From assembly GCA_030848705.1 (NCBI GenBank), contig CM061237.1, positions 84,997,910 through 85,061,909 on the forward strand: a stretch of DNA of 64,000 bases. Direction: 5' to 3'. Made by a program: the position numbers and the translations under genes. Below, piece after piece: positions 33,541-45,051 of this stretch (the first letter of the stretch is position 1; every line of letters begins with the position of its first letter). The stretch is from Heracleum sosnowskyi. Taxonomy: Eukaryota > Streptophyta > Magnoliopsida > Apiales > Apiaceae. The notes below the pieces were generated by a model. It did not search any database. It saw only the letters and a list, made by a program, of their open reading frames with translations, and was not told where the DNA came from.

Positions 33541-34897
33541 TGTTAGGCTCAAGACATGTCTGAATACCACCATTAACAAGCCTACACAATGTGACTATGT
33601 CACATTACATGACCTAGTGAGTTCTATCACTGGGATATAGTATAGGTCTCTAATGTACTTGTCTTGTTCTCATGAACATTAGCTTGATCATGTATGCTCA
33701 AAGTTATAATGAGCTTAGTAAAGTTTCTTGCATCTAGATTGTATATAGGCCACTGAATAATTGTCCTGGTAGAAGTTCAGAAATGTTCATGCAGCAGGAC
33801 AAAGAAGAATAAGGCCATGAAGGAATAAGTTGCAGAAATTTGTCCAAGGCATTATATAGCAAAGTCAGAAGAAAGCTATGTCGTGAAGTCACCAATATCC
33901 ATGTCGTGAAGTGCTATATCGCATAGTCCATTTTGTACTATGTCGAGAAGTCCTCAAGACTCATGTCGTGAAGTGTTGAAGTCAGCAAAGTCAAAGAAGC
34001 CTAGATCGTGAAGTCCTCAGGAGCCTCATGTCGCATAGTCGTCAAATGACTTATGTCGCATAGTCGCCAAATGACTTATGTCGCATAGTCGTCAAATGAC
34101 TTATGTCGCATAGTCGTCAAATGACTTATGTCGCATAGTCGTCAAATGACCTATGTCGCATAGTCGTCAAATGACTTATGTCGCATAGTCGTCAAATGGG
34201 CTATGTCGCAATGTCTTCAAAGGCTATATCACATAGTCCTCTCAATGGAGATCGCGAAGTCAGGAATGAAGTGGAGTTCACGATATCAACACTTAGCCGT
34301 TTACAACAAGACAAATCAAGGTACAGAACCAAGAATCAAAAGAGACAAATACTGAAGCATTTGTTCTGGCAAGGTGGTCCAAAGAACAGATGGCAAATCT
34401 ACAGCTAAACTTGGAGAGAAAGATAAGAGACAAGCAGCTACGGAAACGGGAAAGACTCCGAAAAGCAGGTGGTCCTTCCTGACACAGTTAACTTCTTATG
34501 GCAGGACAAGTTGGACTTTCAGCAAGGGGTAACTGTGTAAAAATAGGTGTGTGCACTAGTCTGTATAGGGCTTATATATATCATGCACATCCTATTGTAA
34601 GCTGTAAGAGAGATACACATAGTTATTTGCTAAGCTCTTTTCTCTGTAAGCAAGCAAGTACAAACTGTTCTTGTTTAGAAGCCAGAAATTCGATTGTGAA
34701 TTTCTTGGAAAGCTGTAGTATTTAATTTGCTTATACAAAGTAGATTAAAGTGATTGTGCGTGTTGTTTACTTTCTGCATATTACATAGCATAATCATATA
34801 CAGTTTACATTTAGTTTCAAGAAAGCAAAAATCCATCAAACTATCCATTCACCCCCCCCCCCTCTGTCTAGTTTCTAGGTGATATTCATTCCTAACA
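33541..34897 (+). mobile_element. S2: solo LTR of a copia-type element
   Basis: A 1357-bp insertion in B, TGTTAGG..CCTAACA, with perfect TSD ctttc (33536-33540 and 34898-34902). The right part contains a C-run (about 34851-34862) followed by CTCTGTCTAG, a feature often seen near the 3' end of copia LTRs. It has no internal coding region, so it is a solo LTR. It carries its own repeated word (TGTCGCATAGTC / TGTCGTGAAGTC). Confidence 0.82.
34029..34225. repeat. S2: 25-bp tandem repeat
   Basis: Seven to eight head-to-tail 25-bp units built on TGTCGCATAGTCGTCAAATG, the last ones degenerate. Diverged, non-tandem copies (TGTCGTGAAGTC, TATCGCATAGTC, TGTCGAGAAGTC) extend left to about 33880. There is no spacer/repeat alternation, so it is not CRISPR. 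Confidence 0.9.
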
Positions 34898-34902
34898 CTT
34901 TC

Positions 34903-36050
34903 TAGTCTCGTTCTTTATACCAATATGTTCTCTTGATAATCCTTAACAACTTTCGAGTTTTAGTCGACTCGGTATTATCCTTTTTACTAAGTCAAAACGA
35001 ATGGTCAAGATAGTACCTCTAGAGTTGAATTCTCATAGAATCACTATTCCACAACTCACACTCTAACACTTTTAATAAATCTAAAAATTGATAATTAATT
35101 ACGAAATCACCTCAAGGAGTTTCTTGATTATTTTTAATATTTATCAAAAGTATCATGATATTGAAAACATGAGTTAAATGGGCGAAACGCATTTTAAAAG
35201 TGGAGTCAACTATGAAATTTTACTATTCGCGCTAGTTCCATTAAAACGCTCATAACTCATTAACCATTAACTCTATTGACACACCGTTTTCACGTGCACG
35301 ATCTGGAGAAGGTCTAGAATGTAATGCATTAAAATTTTGGTTCTGGACAGGGGACCAATTTCCCCGAATTAACAGAACAGGGCAGTAGCTATGCAGTGCA
35401 TACCGTCATCACGCAACTCTGGTTCAAACATTTTTATAAAATCGAAAACTTAATATTTTTACATAATTCTTTTTGGGTTGTCTTCCTTACTGTCCGAAAT
35501 ACTTATCCTCATATTGTAATAATTTGGTGTCTTGTAGCAGTTTTGTGTCTTGTAGCAGTTTTCTGTTAAGGGGTCCGAACTCAGTTCACAATTTGGTGTC
35601 TTGTAGCAGTTTTGTGTTTGGAACCACTTCCACTAAAACAAGCATAACTTTTAAACCACCAATCTCCTCAATATGTACTTTATATGGTTAAAAACTAAAA
35701 AACAAGATCTTGACAGTTATGACCAGTGGTGCTTGAGAACACAAATCTTTCTGGTCCGAAGTTGGGTTTCAAAACAGTCCTAGCCTCAATGATCACTAAA
35801 ATGTTCATTCATGTCTCAACTTTCAATTTTAACCTTGTTAAGTCCATTTAAAAATTACTAAAACACCAAGACTCTCATCCTTACTAAATCTCAGTTCTTA
35901 AACTTCTTAAACATACCACCAACATCAATCCACAACAATCAACCATCAAAATTTAAGTATTTATACTCCAAACTTCTCAAACAACATGTTCTTGAACATA
36001 TCTTGAAACTTAGCTCATAACTTAACATAAATCAAAATATGGATGAGGGT
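34903..36050 (-). other. B: LTR segment between S2 and D
   Basis: A 1.15-kb piece of solo LTR B. It holds no ORF of note. A short phrase, ttggtgtcttgtagcagttt, recurs about three times between 35523 and 35612. The last five bases (agggt, 36046-36050) are the TSD of D. Confidence 0.65.
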
Positions 36051-38213
36051 TGATAACTCCAAATCCCGATCTAGTCCTCTCCGGCCGATCCCACGCCTGG
36101 ATGCGGTGTCGCTGCGGTTGGGACTCTGCAAAACAACACCGGAGGGGGGTTTGGACCCTGGCGGCGCCTCCGGCGTGAGAATAAGTAACGACTTTGGGAA
36201 ATGAAGACAGGACTATAGAGAAATCTAAATATGGAGGGTATGTGTATAGGTTGTGTAGAGAGAGAGAGAGATTAACCTTGAACCTTTCCTTCTTGGGCTA
36301 TTTATAGGCCCAGAATTAGGGTTCAGGGGGTACCTGCAATCATGAGCGTTGGATCCTAGGTAGGTGGGACACCTGGATGATGTTGATGGGTCACACGTGC
36401 CCGGGTGAGAATTGTGGTGACATGTGCCAGGCTCCTGTTGGCATGTGGCTTGATTAGGACACAATGATGCCCATCATTAGGTGTCCTTACGCGTCACCAC
36501 CAGGAATCCTGAGTCCGGGCTCGGGTACCGTTGAATATGCCACCAGGAGTCCTGAGTCCAGGATCGGGTACTAGGTTTGGGAGTCAGGGCTCTTGTAGCC
36601 TGTCACTGGGAGTTTGGGCTCTTATAGCCTATCATTTGCCCCCCACTCCCTTATTCAGATTTTCTGGATGGGGGAGTAGAATTCTCCACATAAGAACTTC
36701 GATGACTTGGAAGAAATTTTGGTTGGTAGTTGCCCCCCAATCCGGGTTGTTGTTGATGACATGCGCCTGGATTCGAGAGTAAGACAGAATTCTTTCTCAA
36801 GTCCGAGGTTTTGAGCCTTTGGTAACTTAGAAGAAATTTTGGTTGGTAGTTGCCCCCCAATCCGGATAGGTGTCAGTGACATGAGTCCGGATTTGAGAGT
36901 TGATAGAGTTCTTTCTCAAGTCCAAGGTTGTGAGCCTTGGGTAACTTAGAAGAAATTTTGGTTGGTATTTGCCCCCAATCCGGATAGGTGTTAGTGACAT
37001 GTGCCCGGATTTGAGAGTTGATAGAGTTCTTTCTCAAGTCCAAGGTTGTGAGCCTTGGGTAACTTAGAAGAAATTTTGGTTGATTATTGCCCCCCAATCC
37101 GGGTTGTTGTCTATTGACATGAGGCCGGATTTGAGAGTTGATAGAGTTCTTTCTCAAGTCCAAGGTTGTGAGCCTTGGGTAGCTTAGAAGAAATTTTGGT
37201 TGGTAGTTGCCTCCCAATCCGGGTAGGTGTCAGTGACATGAGCCCGAATTTGAGAGTTGATAGAGTTCTTTCTCAAGTCCAAGGTTGTGAGCCTTGGGTA
37301 ACTTAGAAGAAGTTTTGGTTGGTTATTGCCCCCCAATCCGGGTTGTTGTCTATTGACATGAGCCCGAATTTGAGAGTTGATAGAGTTCTTTCTCAAGTCC
37401 AAGGTTGTGAGCCTTGGGTAACTTAGAAGAAATTTTGGTTGGTTATTGCCCCCCAATCCAGGTTGTTGTCTATTGACATGAGCCCGGATTTGAGAGTTGA
37501 TAGAGTTCTTTCTCAAGTCCAAGGTTGTGAGCCTTGGGTAACTTAGAAGAATTTTTGGCTAGTTGCCCCCCAATCCGGATAGGTGTCAGTGACATGAGCC
37601 CGGATTCAAGAGTAACTGAAGAATTTTCGTTGATTGTTGTCCCGGAATCCGGATTGTTTTCAAGGACAGGAGTCCGGATTCGCGACTGTACGAGGAAAAT
37701 TTGGGATTTCGATCGTTTCTTTAGTTTCCCCCTCAATTGTTTGAATTTGTGTCCTCCTAAAATTCCTCGGGAACCGCTTGCAATCACTATCGGCATTAAA
37801 TGTGACTGTCTCTTCACCTTTTCTTATTTTCTTTTTCTTCTTTTCAGCCAGTTACTCCATGCCACGTGTCTGATGGTGGAGTAGTCTCTTTTTCTTCTAT
37901 GTATAAAACCCCCTTTTTACCTGATACTTTTTTTTTTACTTTTACAAAATTACTTCTTTTCTTCTCCACCTTCTCCGAGTTTGCTTTTTGGGCGACTTTA
38001 ATTCGAAGTTCATACACCGTGGTCATCTCAAAGCCATCATTTTCCCCTGTTCTTTGTAAGGCTTCTTCTTTCTTGCTTCTGCTTCCTTTCCTTTCTATTT
38101 TTCTTTTGTATGTCTTGTTCAATACTGGTATGTTTCCGTTAGCTATTTGAATTTTGGTTTTTTGTGTGAAGCTTCTGATGGTTTTGTGTTTTGTATCTGT
38201 GTTGTTGGTTTAG
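36051..38213. repeat. D: left inverted arm (LTR + PPT + array + antisense promoter)
   Basis: A 2163-bp arm whose reverse complement is at 45465-47627. Contents from the outside: 584-bp LTR (36051-36634, TGATAAC..GCCTATCA on plus), PPT (GGGGGGCAAA on minus, 36635-36644), seven or so 119-bp tandem units (about 36690-37560), a TATA box ATGTATAAAACC (37899-37908), and a leader with a possible splice donor GTATGT at 38128. By eye the arms differ by about 1-2 percent, with substitutions spread along their length. Confidence 0.93.
36690..37560. repeat. D: 119-bp tandem array in the left arm
   Basis: Units recur about every 119-120 bp (the phrase GAGTTGATAGAGTTCTTTCT starts near 36896, 37015, 37134, 37254, 37374, 37494). 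Each contains AATCCGG, a GCCCGGAT/ATCCGGGC word and an inverted pair CCAAGGTTGTGAGCCTTGG. Long ORFs here merely follow the period. The right arm holds the same array reversed (about 46118-46990). Confidence 0.9.
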
Positions 38214-38796
38214 GGGTTTCTATTTGATGCTATTATATTGTTTGTATATGACTGTTTTGTGCCCAAATCTGGGTTGCATGTGCAAGCATTCTCTAATTAG
38301 GGGTTTTTGATTTCTGGGTTTCTGGGTTGTTCTTGATGTTCTAGAAATGTTTGGTTGTGTAGGTGTATGTAATTGCGATTTGATTTTTTGTTTGGTGTTT
38401 GTTATCTTGAGTAAAGTGTTTCTGGTTTTCGTGCTTATAAAAATAATAGATATGGTAAAACAACTTTGTTGACAATTACATATTTTTGAGTCCGGGTTGA
38501 ATAGTATCCGGGCTCCTTGGTACTGTCTTGTATGACTTACCAAACCCCTCTGCTTTTTGGTTTATGCGTAATCGTGTATAGCCCGGGTTCATAGCAGAAT
38601 TTCTAGGTATATAGGTTTAGGATTATCATTAAGACCGGACTTATAGGGTTGGAGTCCGGACTTAATTCAATAAAGAAGAGACTGGATTTTTGAATATTGG
38701 ATGCAATATAAGACGACACCGGTGTTAATATATTTTAGGTTTCGGGTTTTGAATGTTTTCACTAACTTAAGATAAAAACAATTTATTTCTAGGTTT

Positions 38797-40992
38797 ATGG
38801 TTCGGATAAAACGAAGAGCTAACAGAGTGTTGATTCCGGATTCAGAACCATCCACAAGTTCACAGAATTCGGATTCGGGAGTATTAGAAGTAGTAGACTT
38901 ACACTGGTGCATAATGGCTAAGAAGAAAAAGATATATGTGATCACCCAACTCAACACCAACGTATTAGCTGACCGGGGTAGCCTTATCACGCCTGATGGT
39001 TACTGGTTTGACTCCGAGTTTATGTTTGTTAGGAAAGATCCTGACGAGGACATGTCCCGCGTATACCGGTCCCTTAGTTATTCCTATAGGCATCGACACG
39101 AGAATGGAGATCCTGGACCTTATGATAAGACGACCATGGATGCCATGTTTGCTGATACCATTATAGGAGAGCCTCTCCCTCCGCTGAAAGAGAGTTTTAA
39201 GAATATGCCTTTTTCTGAAATGGATGCAATAGTCCGGGCTGCTTTCCATCTAGGACCCCGGGTACAATGGAGGTGGCCTGAACCCGGGGAGAGAGTATAC
39301 GATAGGACCGAAGATGGGTTCCTTGGCGTTTGGTTAGAGCACTTGCGCTCAGGCTGGAACCCGGAGTGCCACGTCTTCGTTAAACATCTTTGCAAGTATA
39401 TTTATGAGATTCCAATAACACAAATAACCCCCAACGGTGTAAAATGGATAACCTGGTTCCTAGTTTGTTGTGAGAAATCCGAGCTCCTGCCCACTTTCAA
39501 ACTCTTTCATCAACTTTTCTACCTCCTCCGGTCTAACAAGAGACCCTTCTACGAGTTAAGATTTCGCGGTGAAGAGTGTGGGTATCCTTCCGGAAGCGCG
39601 AAGCCGGTGATGCAGAATATATCGTTAAAGGGCTGGAATGGAGAAGCCATTATGCTAAAGGGCTTAGACCTATTATACATGCCGCACTTTGTGGCCGGTG
39701 ACAAACCCAAAGTCTTTGCTTATTACAAGCTCGAGGGTCAAGCCCGGGCTAAAGTTCATGCTTTCTGTGAGTGTCTTGGGTATCAATTAACCCGAGACAC
39801 TTTCATGGATCATCACAAGTTATTTGAATTCGGATGTAAGTTGATATTTTAAATCTTGAGTCCGGATTCTTTTGTTATTTCTCTAATTCGTTTTCATTTT
39901 GTTTTTCAGGTCGTCCCTTCTACGACTCCCATTTTGACGAAGTGATGGCTCGCAACAATTATGCCCTTTCCTTGAGACAGTTATCTGGGGTTCACACTCC
40001 TCGATTCCAGAAGACTGGTGATGAGTCCGGGTCCAATCGCTTCAAAGAAGATGGTGCGGAATCTGTTGCTCCTCTTCAACCCACTCCTGACCCAGCTGTT
40101 GAGGTTGTTACCGGGCTCCCTGAACCTGAACTCACCAACAGACCCCGGAAACAGAAGAGGAAGACAGGTCCCAGGACTCCGGGTTCGGATAATTTATTGA
40201 ATCAGGAGGATTTGGTGGACCAAGTAGCTGAGGAGGTTAACGCGGAGACCGGAGTGGCTAAACCCCGAGTTGGGAAGCTTACCCGTGAGCAGTTTGCCGA
40301 ATATGTTGGACATCTCCCTTCTGAAGATGACTGGAAAGAGATGGGAGATACCGGGATGAGGGGACTCTTGGTAGATCTGATTACCGGTATTGGTCAGGTA
40401 TGCTTTTTCCTTACTTCCTTGCTTTTATTGTTGAATATCGTCTTAATCTTTTTTTTCTTTTGGCTTGTAGGTTGTTGTGAAGGCTGCCGGAGTCTCAGCC
40501 ATGTTTAAGGCGAAAGATGACAAGTTAACCGGAGTTATGTTGAAGAAGGATGAACAAATTCTCGACCTCGGGAAGCAACTTGGTGAAATGAAACTTCTTC
40601 GAGATGGTGAAGTGTCCGGGCTCCGAATTGATTTATCTACGGAGAGAGCCCGGAATGCTGATCTTGAAAAGAAACTGAAGGAAGCTGAGGAAAAACTTGC
40701 TGCCGTGAAGCCCGAAGCTGACATTATTAAGGAGTTCCAGGAAACTGATGCTTATCTACAGGCAGTTGCTGATGCCGGTGCTCCTGAGGTTTTGAGATCG
40801 TGGAAGGTGGCTGAGACCCTGATCAAGACCAACCCTGAAGCCAACTGGGAGACCTTCGTTGAAGCTTTCTTGGCTGCTAAGGATGCTATTGAGCGTGGTG
40901 AAGGCGAGCCCGAGTGCTTCCAGGGCCCAAACCCTCTCATCTTTCCGAGTGATACTCCTTTCCTTGATGCTATAAACAAAACTGTAGAATAG
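38797..40992 (+). CDS. D: antisense gene (aORF), three exons, about 682 aa
   Basis: Exons 38797-39835, 39910-40397 and 40471-40992, with GT..AG introns of 74 and 73 bp, join in frame to a TAG at 40990. A 5'-UTR intron (38128-38792) is possible: ATG follows the acceptor CTAG by four bases. The first exon begins with a basic 'RIKRRANR' patch, then a globular domain comparable in place and length to the transposase_28-like domain of C; exon 2 is Pro/acidic with 'RKQKRK'; exon 3 is a coiled coil ('TERARNADLEKKLKEAEEK'). It is intact although D lacks pol. Introns lie at the same kind of positions as in C, so the genes are probably homologous. Function unknown. Confidence 0.78.
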
Positions 40993-41149
40993 ACCTGCAA
41001 TTGTGTTTCTCTTGTAATGTTTGACTATTTCTTACTTGTCCCAAACATTTTGGAGTGTTTCCGGGTTGAACCGGTCAATCCGGGCTCCCGTACTCGTTTA
41101 TTTTTAATGCATATTTCTTTTGCTGACTTCATTTTCGAATTTTTTGAAT

Positions 41150-42515
41150 GCATATTGCTCATGAGTCCGGTCTCGTAGCTTAGTTCTGAGCCGGATTCTT
41201 TTTTTTGTACTTAGAATATAATCTAAGATTTTTGAGTTGCATATTGCTCGTGAGTCCGGTCTCATTGCTTGATTCTGAACCGGACTCTTGATCTACATAT
41301 TGCCGGGGACCCTGGCTCCTCTCCATGCCTATGGCTCTGAGCCAGGGTTATAGAGTTGCATATTGCTCGTGAGTCCGGTCTCATGGCTTGATTCTGAGCC
41401 GGACTCTTTTTTTTACTTAGAATGGAATCTAAGACTTTGATTTGATTGCATATTGCTCGTGAGTCCGGTCTCATGGCTTGATTCTGAGCCGGACTCTTGA
41501 TCTGTATATTGTTGGGGACCCTGGCTCCTCTGTATGCCTATGGCTCTGAGCCAGGGTTATAGAGTTGCATATTGCTCGTGAGTCCGGTCTCATGGCTTGA
41601 TTCTGAGCCGGACTCTTTTTTTTACTTAGAATGGAATCTAAGACTTTGATTTGATTGCATATTGCTCGTGAGTCCGGTCTCATGGCTTGATTCTGAGCCG
41701 GACTCTTGATCTGCATATTGCTGGGGACCCTGGCTCCTCTGTATGCCTATGGCTCTGAGCCAGGGTTATAGAGTTGCATATTGCTCGTGAGTCCGGTCTC
41801 ATGGCTTGATTCTGAGCCGGATTCTTTCTTTTGTACTTAGAATATAATCTAAGATTTTTGAGTTGCACGTTGCTCGTGAGTCCGGTCTCATGGCTTGATT
41901 CTGAGCCGAACTCTTGATCTGCATATTGCTGGGGACCCTGGCTCCTCTGTATGCCTATGGCTCTGAGCCAGGGTTATAGAGTTGTATATTGCTCGTGAGT
42001 CCGGTCTCATGGCTTGATTCTGAGCCGGATTCTTTCTTTTGTACTTAGAATATAATCTAAGATTTTTGAGTTGCACGTTGCTCGTGAGTCCGGTCTCATG
42101 GCTTGATTCTGAGCCGGACTCTTGATCTGCATATTGCTGGGGACCCTGGCTCCTCTGTATGCCTATGGCTCTGAGCCAGGGTTATAGAGTTGCATATTGC
42201 TCGTGAGTCCGGTCTCATGGCTTGATTCTGAGCCGGATTCTTTCTTTTGTACTTAGAATATAATCTAAGATTTTTGAGTTGCACGTTGCTCGTGAGTCCG
42301 GTCTCATGGCTTGATTTTGAGCCGGACTCTTGATCTGCATATTGCTGGGGACCCTGGCTCCTCTATATGCCTATGGCTCTGAGCTAGGGTTATAGAGTTG
42401 CATATTGCTCGTGAGTCCGGTCTCATGGCTTGATTCTGAGCCGGACTTTTGATCTGCATATTTCTGGGGACCCTGGCTCCTCTGTATGCCTATGGCTCTG
42501 AGCCAGGGTTGATAC
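41150..42515. repeat. D: 208-bp tandem array of hairpin-forming units
   Basis: About six units between the antisense gene and the protease end; three consecutive units repeat with an exact 208-bp period (41680, 41888, 42096). Each has a GAGTCCGGTCTC...GAGCCGGACTC pair (about 11-bp arms) and an ACCCTGGCTC...GAGCCAGGGT pair (perfect 10-bp arms), separated by an AT-rich piece. The 60-80-codon ORFs in the array are by-products. Confidence 0.9.
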
Positions 42516-42663
42516 AAGAAAAATGAAATACAGATAACGTGAAATACAATTTTGTGAGAAATAACATCGTGCCCTATTTTTATTCATAAATTGATCACGA
42601 GTACAAATTTTCTATTCTTCAATACAAATTGATCTTTATTTCTGGCCCGGGTTTTGAAATCTT

Positions 42664-43407
42664 CTACTCACCAACTTTTTGGCCGGGCTCTTTCCTTGGG
42701 TTGAATTTATGTTTCTTTTGGCTCATATTTTTCTGGTAAGGATTGGCTTTCCTTTTGTTTTTCGGGTCTGTTTCAGCCATGACTAACCCTTGCCCATAGC
42801 ATGTACTAGCCATTTCATAATCTCCCCGGACTTCTCCAATGCCAGAGGGTGTGGGAAACTTGAACTTTAGGTGTGGGGTTGAGGTTATATCTTGGAGCTT
42901 AGTCAGGGCTGGTCTTCCCAGGATCCCATTGTAGGAAGAAGGAGTGTTGATGACATAGAATTTAACAATGTTGTTGACTTTATTCGGATAGGTCCCGAAC
43001 AGTACTGGTAGGTACAGGGTTCCTTGAATTGGGACTGAGTTGTTCCCAAAACCGTAAAGAGGATCTTCTGTGCACTCGTTTATCTTTACACTTCCCAACT
43101 TCATCCGGTCCACAGTATGTTTGAACAAGACATTGACAGAAGAGCCATTGTCAATCAGGATTCTTTTAACTTCATTGTCAGCTATGTCTAGACTGACACC
43201 TAGGGCTTCATTATGATTTGGGTCGAGTCCTTCAAAATCATCTTTGTTGAAACTGATTATTTGCTCTGGACCGGTCTGAACCATCATTATCTCATCTCCC
43301 GAGTCCGGACTCCGGGGTGGCGAGATAGACCCCCCTAATACAACATTCACAATATTTTTACCCTTCCCGGATCCTGTTCCTCTGTCATCCGTTCTCCGGG
43401 ATATGTA
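42664..43407 (-). pseudogene. D: aspartic protease part of the Gag-protease ORF
   Basis: Continues the gag frame after one TAA at 43408-43410. It contains the retroviral-type aspartic protease motif 'IDNGSSVNVLF' and the following 'NGILGRPAL' segment, closely parallel to C, and ends at 42664 with a lysine-rich tail. Nothing of RT follows: the homologous position is taken by about 150 bp of noncoding DNA and the 208-bp array. The TAA may be a mutation or a readthrough site. Confidence 0.8.
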
Positions 43408-45051
43408 TTATCCCATGTTGCCTTTCTTGATCTGTTCTTCCACAAAGAACTTTAGAGACAGGCAGTTCTCGGTTGTGTGTCCATGGGTTTCATGATAGTC
43501 ACAGTGTTTATGGACAGACCGGTTTTCTGGTCCGGTAACCATGGGTTTGGGAGGATAGAAGAAAGGATTGTCTCTTACTTCTTTCAGAATGTCGGCCTGA
43601 GTCCGGTTAAGTGGAGTCCAGTTCGGCTCTGTTCGGGGCTCGGGCTTTGGTTTGGTTTGCTCGGGCTCTCTTCTTTGATTGGAGCCCGGGGTTTGGGTAG
43701 ATAATACCAGCTTAGAGCTCTGAATGTAATTGCTTTGTCTGTTGGGTTTAAATTTTTTGTCTTGGTGGAAACTGTTCTTTGGGCGGTCCTCAGCCCGGGG
43801 TGGAGAGAGTCCTTGCCTTGTCATTCTCATTGCTTGAAGAACATCTGTTTCCTTAATGAACCGGGCTGCCATGGAATATGCCGCCGCCAGGCTCTGTGGT
43901 TCCTTGTGGATGAGGTCAAGAACATACCTCTCATTATTGTCGGGATCTAGGTTTCTGCGGAAAATTGTAAGAGCTTCACGCTCATCTAAGTTGCTCACAT
44001 TGTTGATGGCTTCCTGGAAGCGTTTCATATAGGTGGCCAATGCCTCTCCCCGGGCTTGCCGAACCGTCTCTAGGTGGCACATGTGCATTTCGTGGGTTTT
44101 ATTTGCTCTAAAACGTCTCAGGAAAGACTCACGAAACTGCTTCCAATTGTGGATGCTCCGGGATGGGATTCTGCTGAACCATCTTTGTGCCCCGGATTTA
44201 AGAGTCGAGGCGAAGAACCTGCACTTGGTGAGATCATTGTAGTAATATATCATTGCAATTTGCTCGAAGTAATTAACATGCTCTTCCGGGTCCCCCAGAC
44301 CATTGAAGGAGTCAAAGTTGTAGTGTTTGAGATTTTTCTGTCTGGGTGTAGCCTCCAGAGAGTAACTGAAAGGTGTCAAGGTATCCCCTATGTCAATTCC
44401 CGAGTCTTGACCAACTTTTTTCTGGAGTTCATGAATCATGTCTATTAAGTCTTCTTGGGGTTCTTCTTCATCTGAGACTATGTCGAGGCTAGGAGCCCGG
44501 GTTCTTCTCCTGTCATGTGTTTTGCCCAGGATCCGGGCCTCCTCCTCTTGAATTCTTTTTTGGATTTTGAGGTCAAGTTTAGCTTGCTCTTCGTTCCGGA
44601 TTCTTTCCCTCAATTCAGCTAGATTCCTGAGCTTCTCAGCTTCAGTATCTTGATGTTTACTGTGAGTTCTGTGGTGAGTTCTTTTCCGGGCTTCTTTGTC
44701 TTTACTCCCAATTCTGTCAAAAACTGAGGCGCGAGATCGGTGAGATTCTCCAGAATCATGAGAGTTCTCATTTTGTTCAACTTCATTTAGCTGAGCTTCC
44801 TTATACATCCGGATTGCATCAACCAACTGGTTCCCGGTCAAGTTTTCCATGAGTCCGGGTTCCATGTTGACATCCGTGTACTTGAACTTGTTAATTTCAA
44901 TTTCAACCCGGGCATCACCAGGCTGGATTATCTGAGATGCCAGAGCCTGGGCTGGTGGTAGTTCAATCACATTCGGGTTCGAGTTTAGGGGTGGTTCTTG
45001 TCTTGGGGTGTTGGTTGCGGGCCTCATTGTGGATTTGCTACCTCGAGCCAT
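43408..45051 (-). CDS. gag: D: Gag (547 aa)
   Basis: A gypsy Gag starting about 400 bp after the PBS. It has a long charged N-terminus (coiled, Arg/Glu-rich around residues 130-180), the retrotransposon Gag capsid domain (about 240-390, including 'RFFASTLKSGAQRWFSRIPSRS' region) and a CxxHxxxGHxxxxC knuckle at the end ('CDYHETHGHTTENC'). The same arrangement is seen in the Gag part of C. No internal stop. Because the neighbouring LTR is inverted, transcription probably starts from the copied antisense promoter in the right arm. Confidence 0.85.
   Translation of the reverse strand: MARGSKSTMRPATNTPRQEPPLNSNPNVIELPPAQALASQIIQPGDARVEIEINKFKYTDVNMEPGLMENLTGNQLVDAIRMYKEAQLNEVEQNENSHDSGESHRSRASVFDRIGSKDKEARKRTHHRTHSKHQDTEAEKLRNLAELRERIRNEEQAKLDLKIQKRIQEEEARILGKTHDRRRTRAPSLDIVSDEEEPQEDLIDMIHELQKKVGQDSGIDIGDTLTPFSYSLEATPRQKNLKHYNFDSFNGLGDPEEHVNYFEQIAMIYYYNDLTKCRFFASTLKSGAQRWFSRIPSRSIHNWKQFRESFLRRFRANKTHEMHMCHLETVRQARGEALATYMKRFQEAINNVSNLDEREALTIFRRNLDPDNNERYVLDLIHKEPQSLAAAYSMAARFIKETDVLQAMRMTRQGLSPPRAEDRPKNSFHQDKKFKPNRQSNYIQSSKLVLSTQTPGSNQRREPEQTKPKPEPRTEPNWTPLNRTQADILKEVRDNPFFYPPKPMVTGPENRSVHKHCDYHETHGHTTENCLSLKFFVEEQIKKGNMG

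Noticed and set aside
34029..34225. CRISPR-like direct repeats
   Set aside because: Units are contiguous 25-bp tandem copies without unique spacers, inside a plant LTR.
36651..37817. Several 70-115-codon ORFs in the 119-bp array (and their mirror at 45861-47023)
   Set aside because: They simply follow a repeat period that happens to lack stops; the peptides are repeats of one unit.
41262..42284. 60-80-codon ORFs in the 208-bp array
   Set aside because: Repeat-driven; identical peptides at exact 208-bp spacing, no start context or conserved domain.
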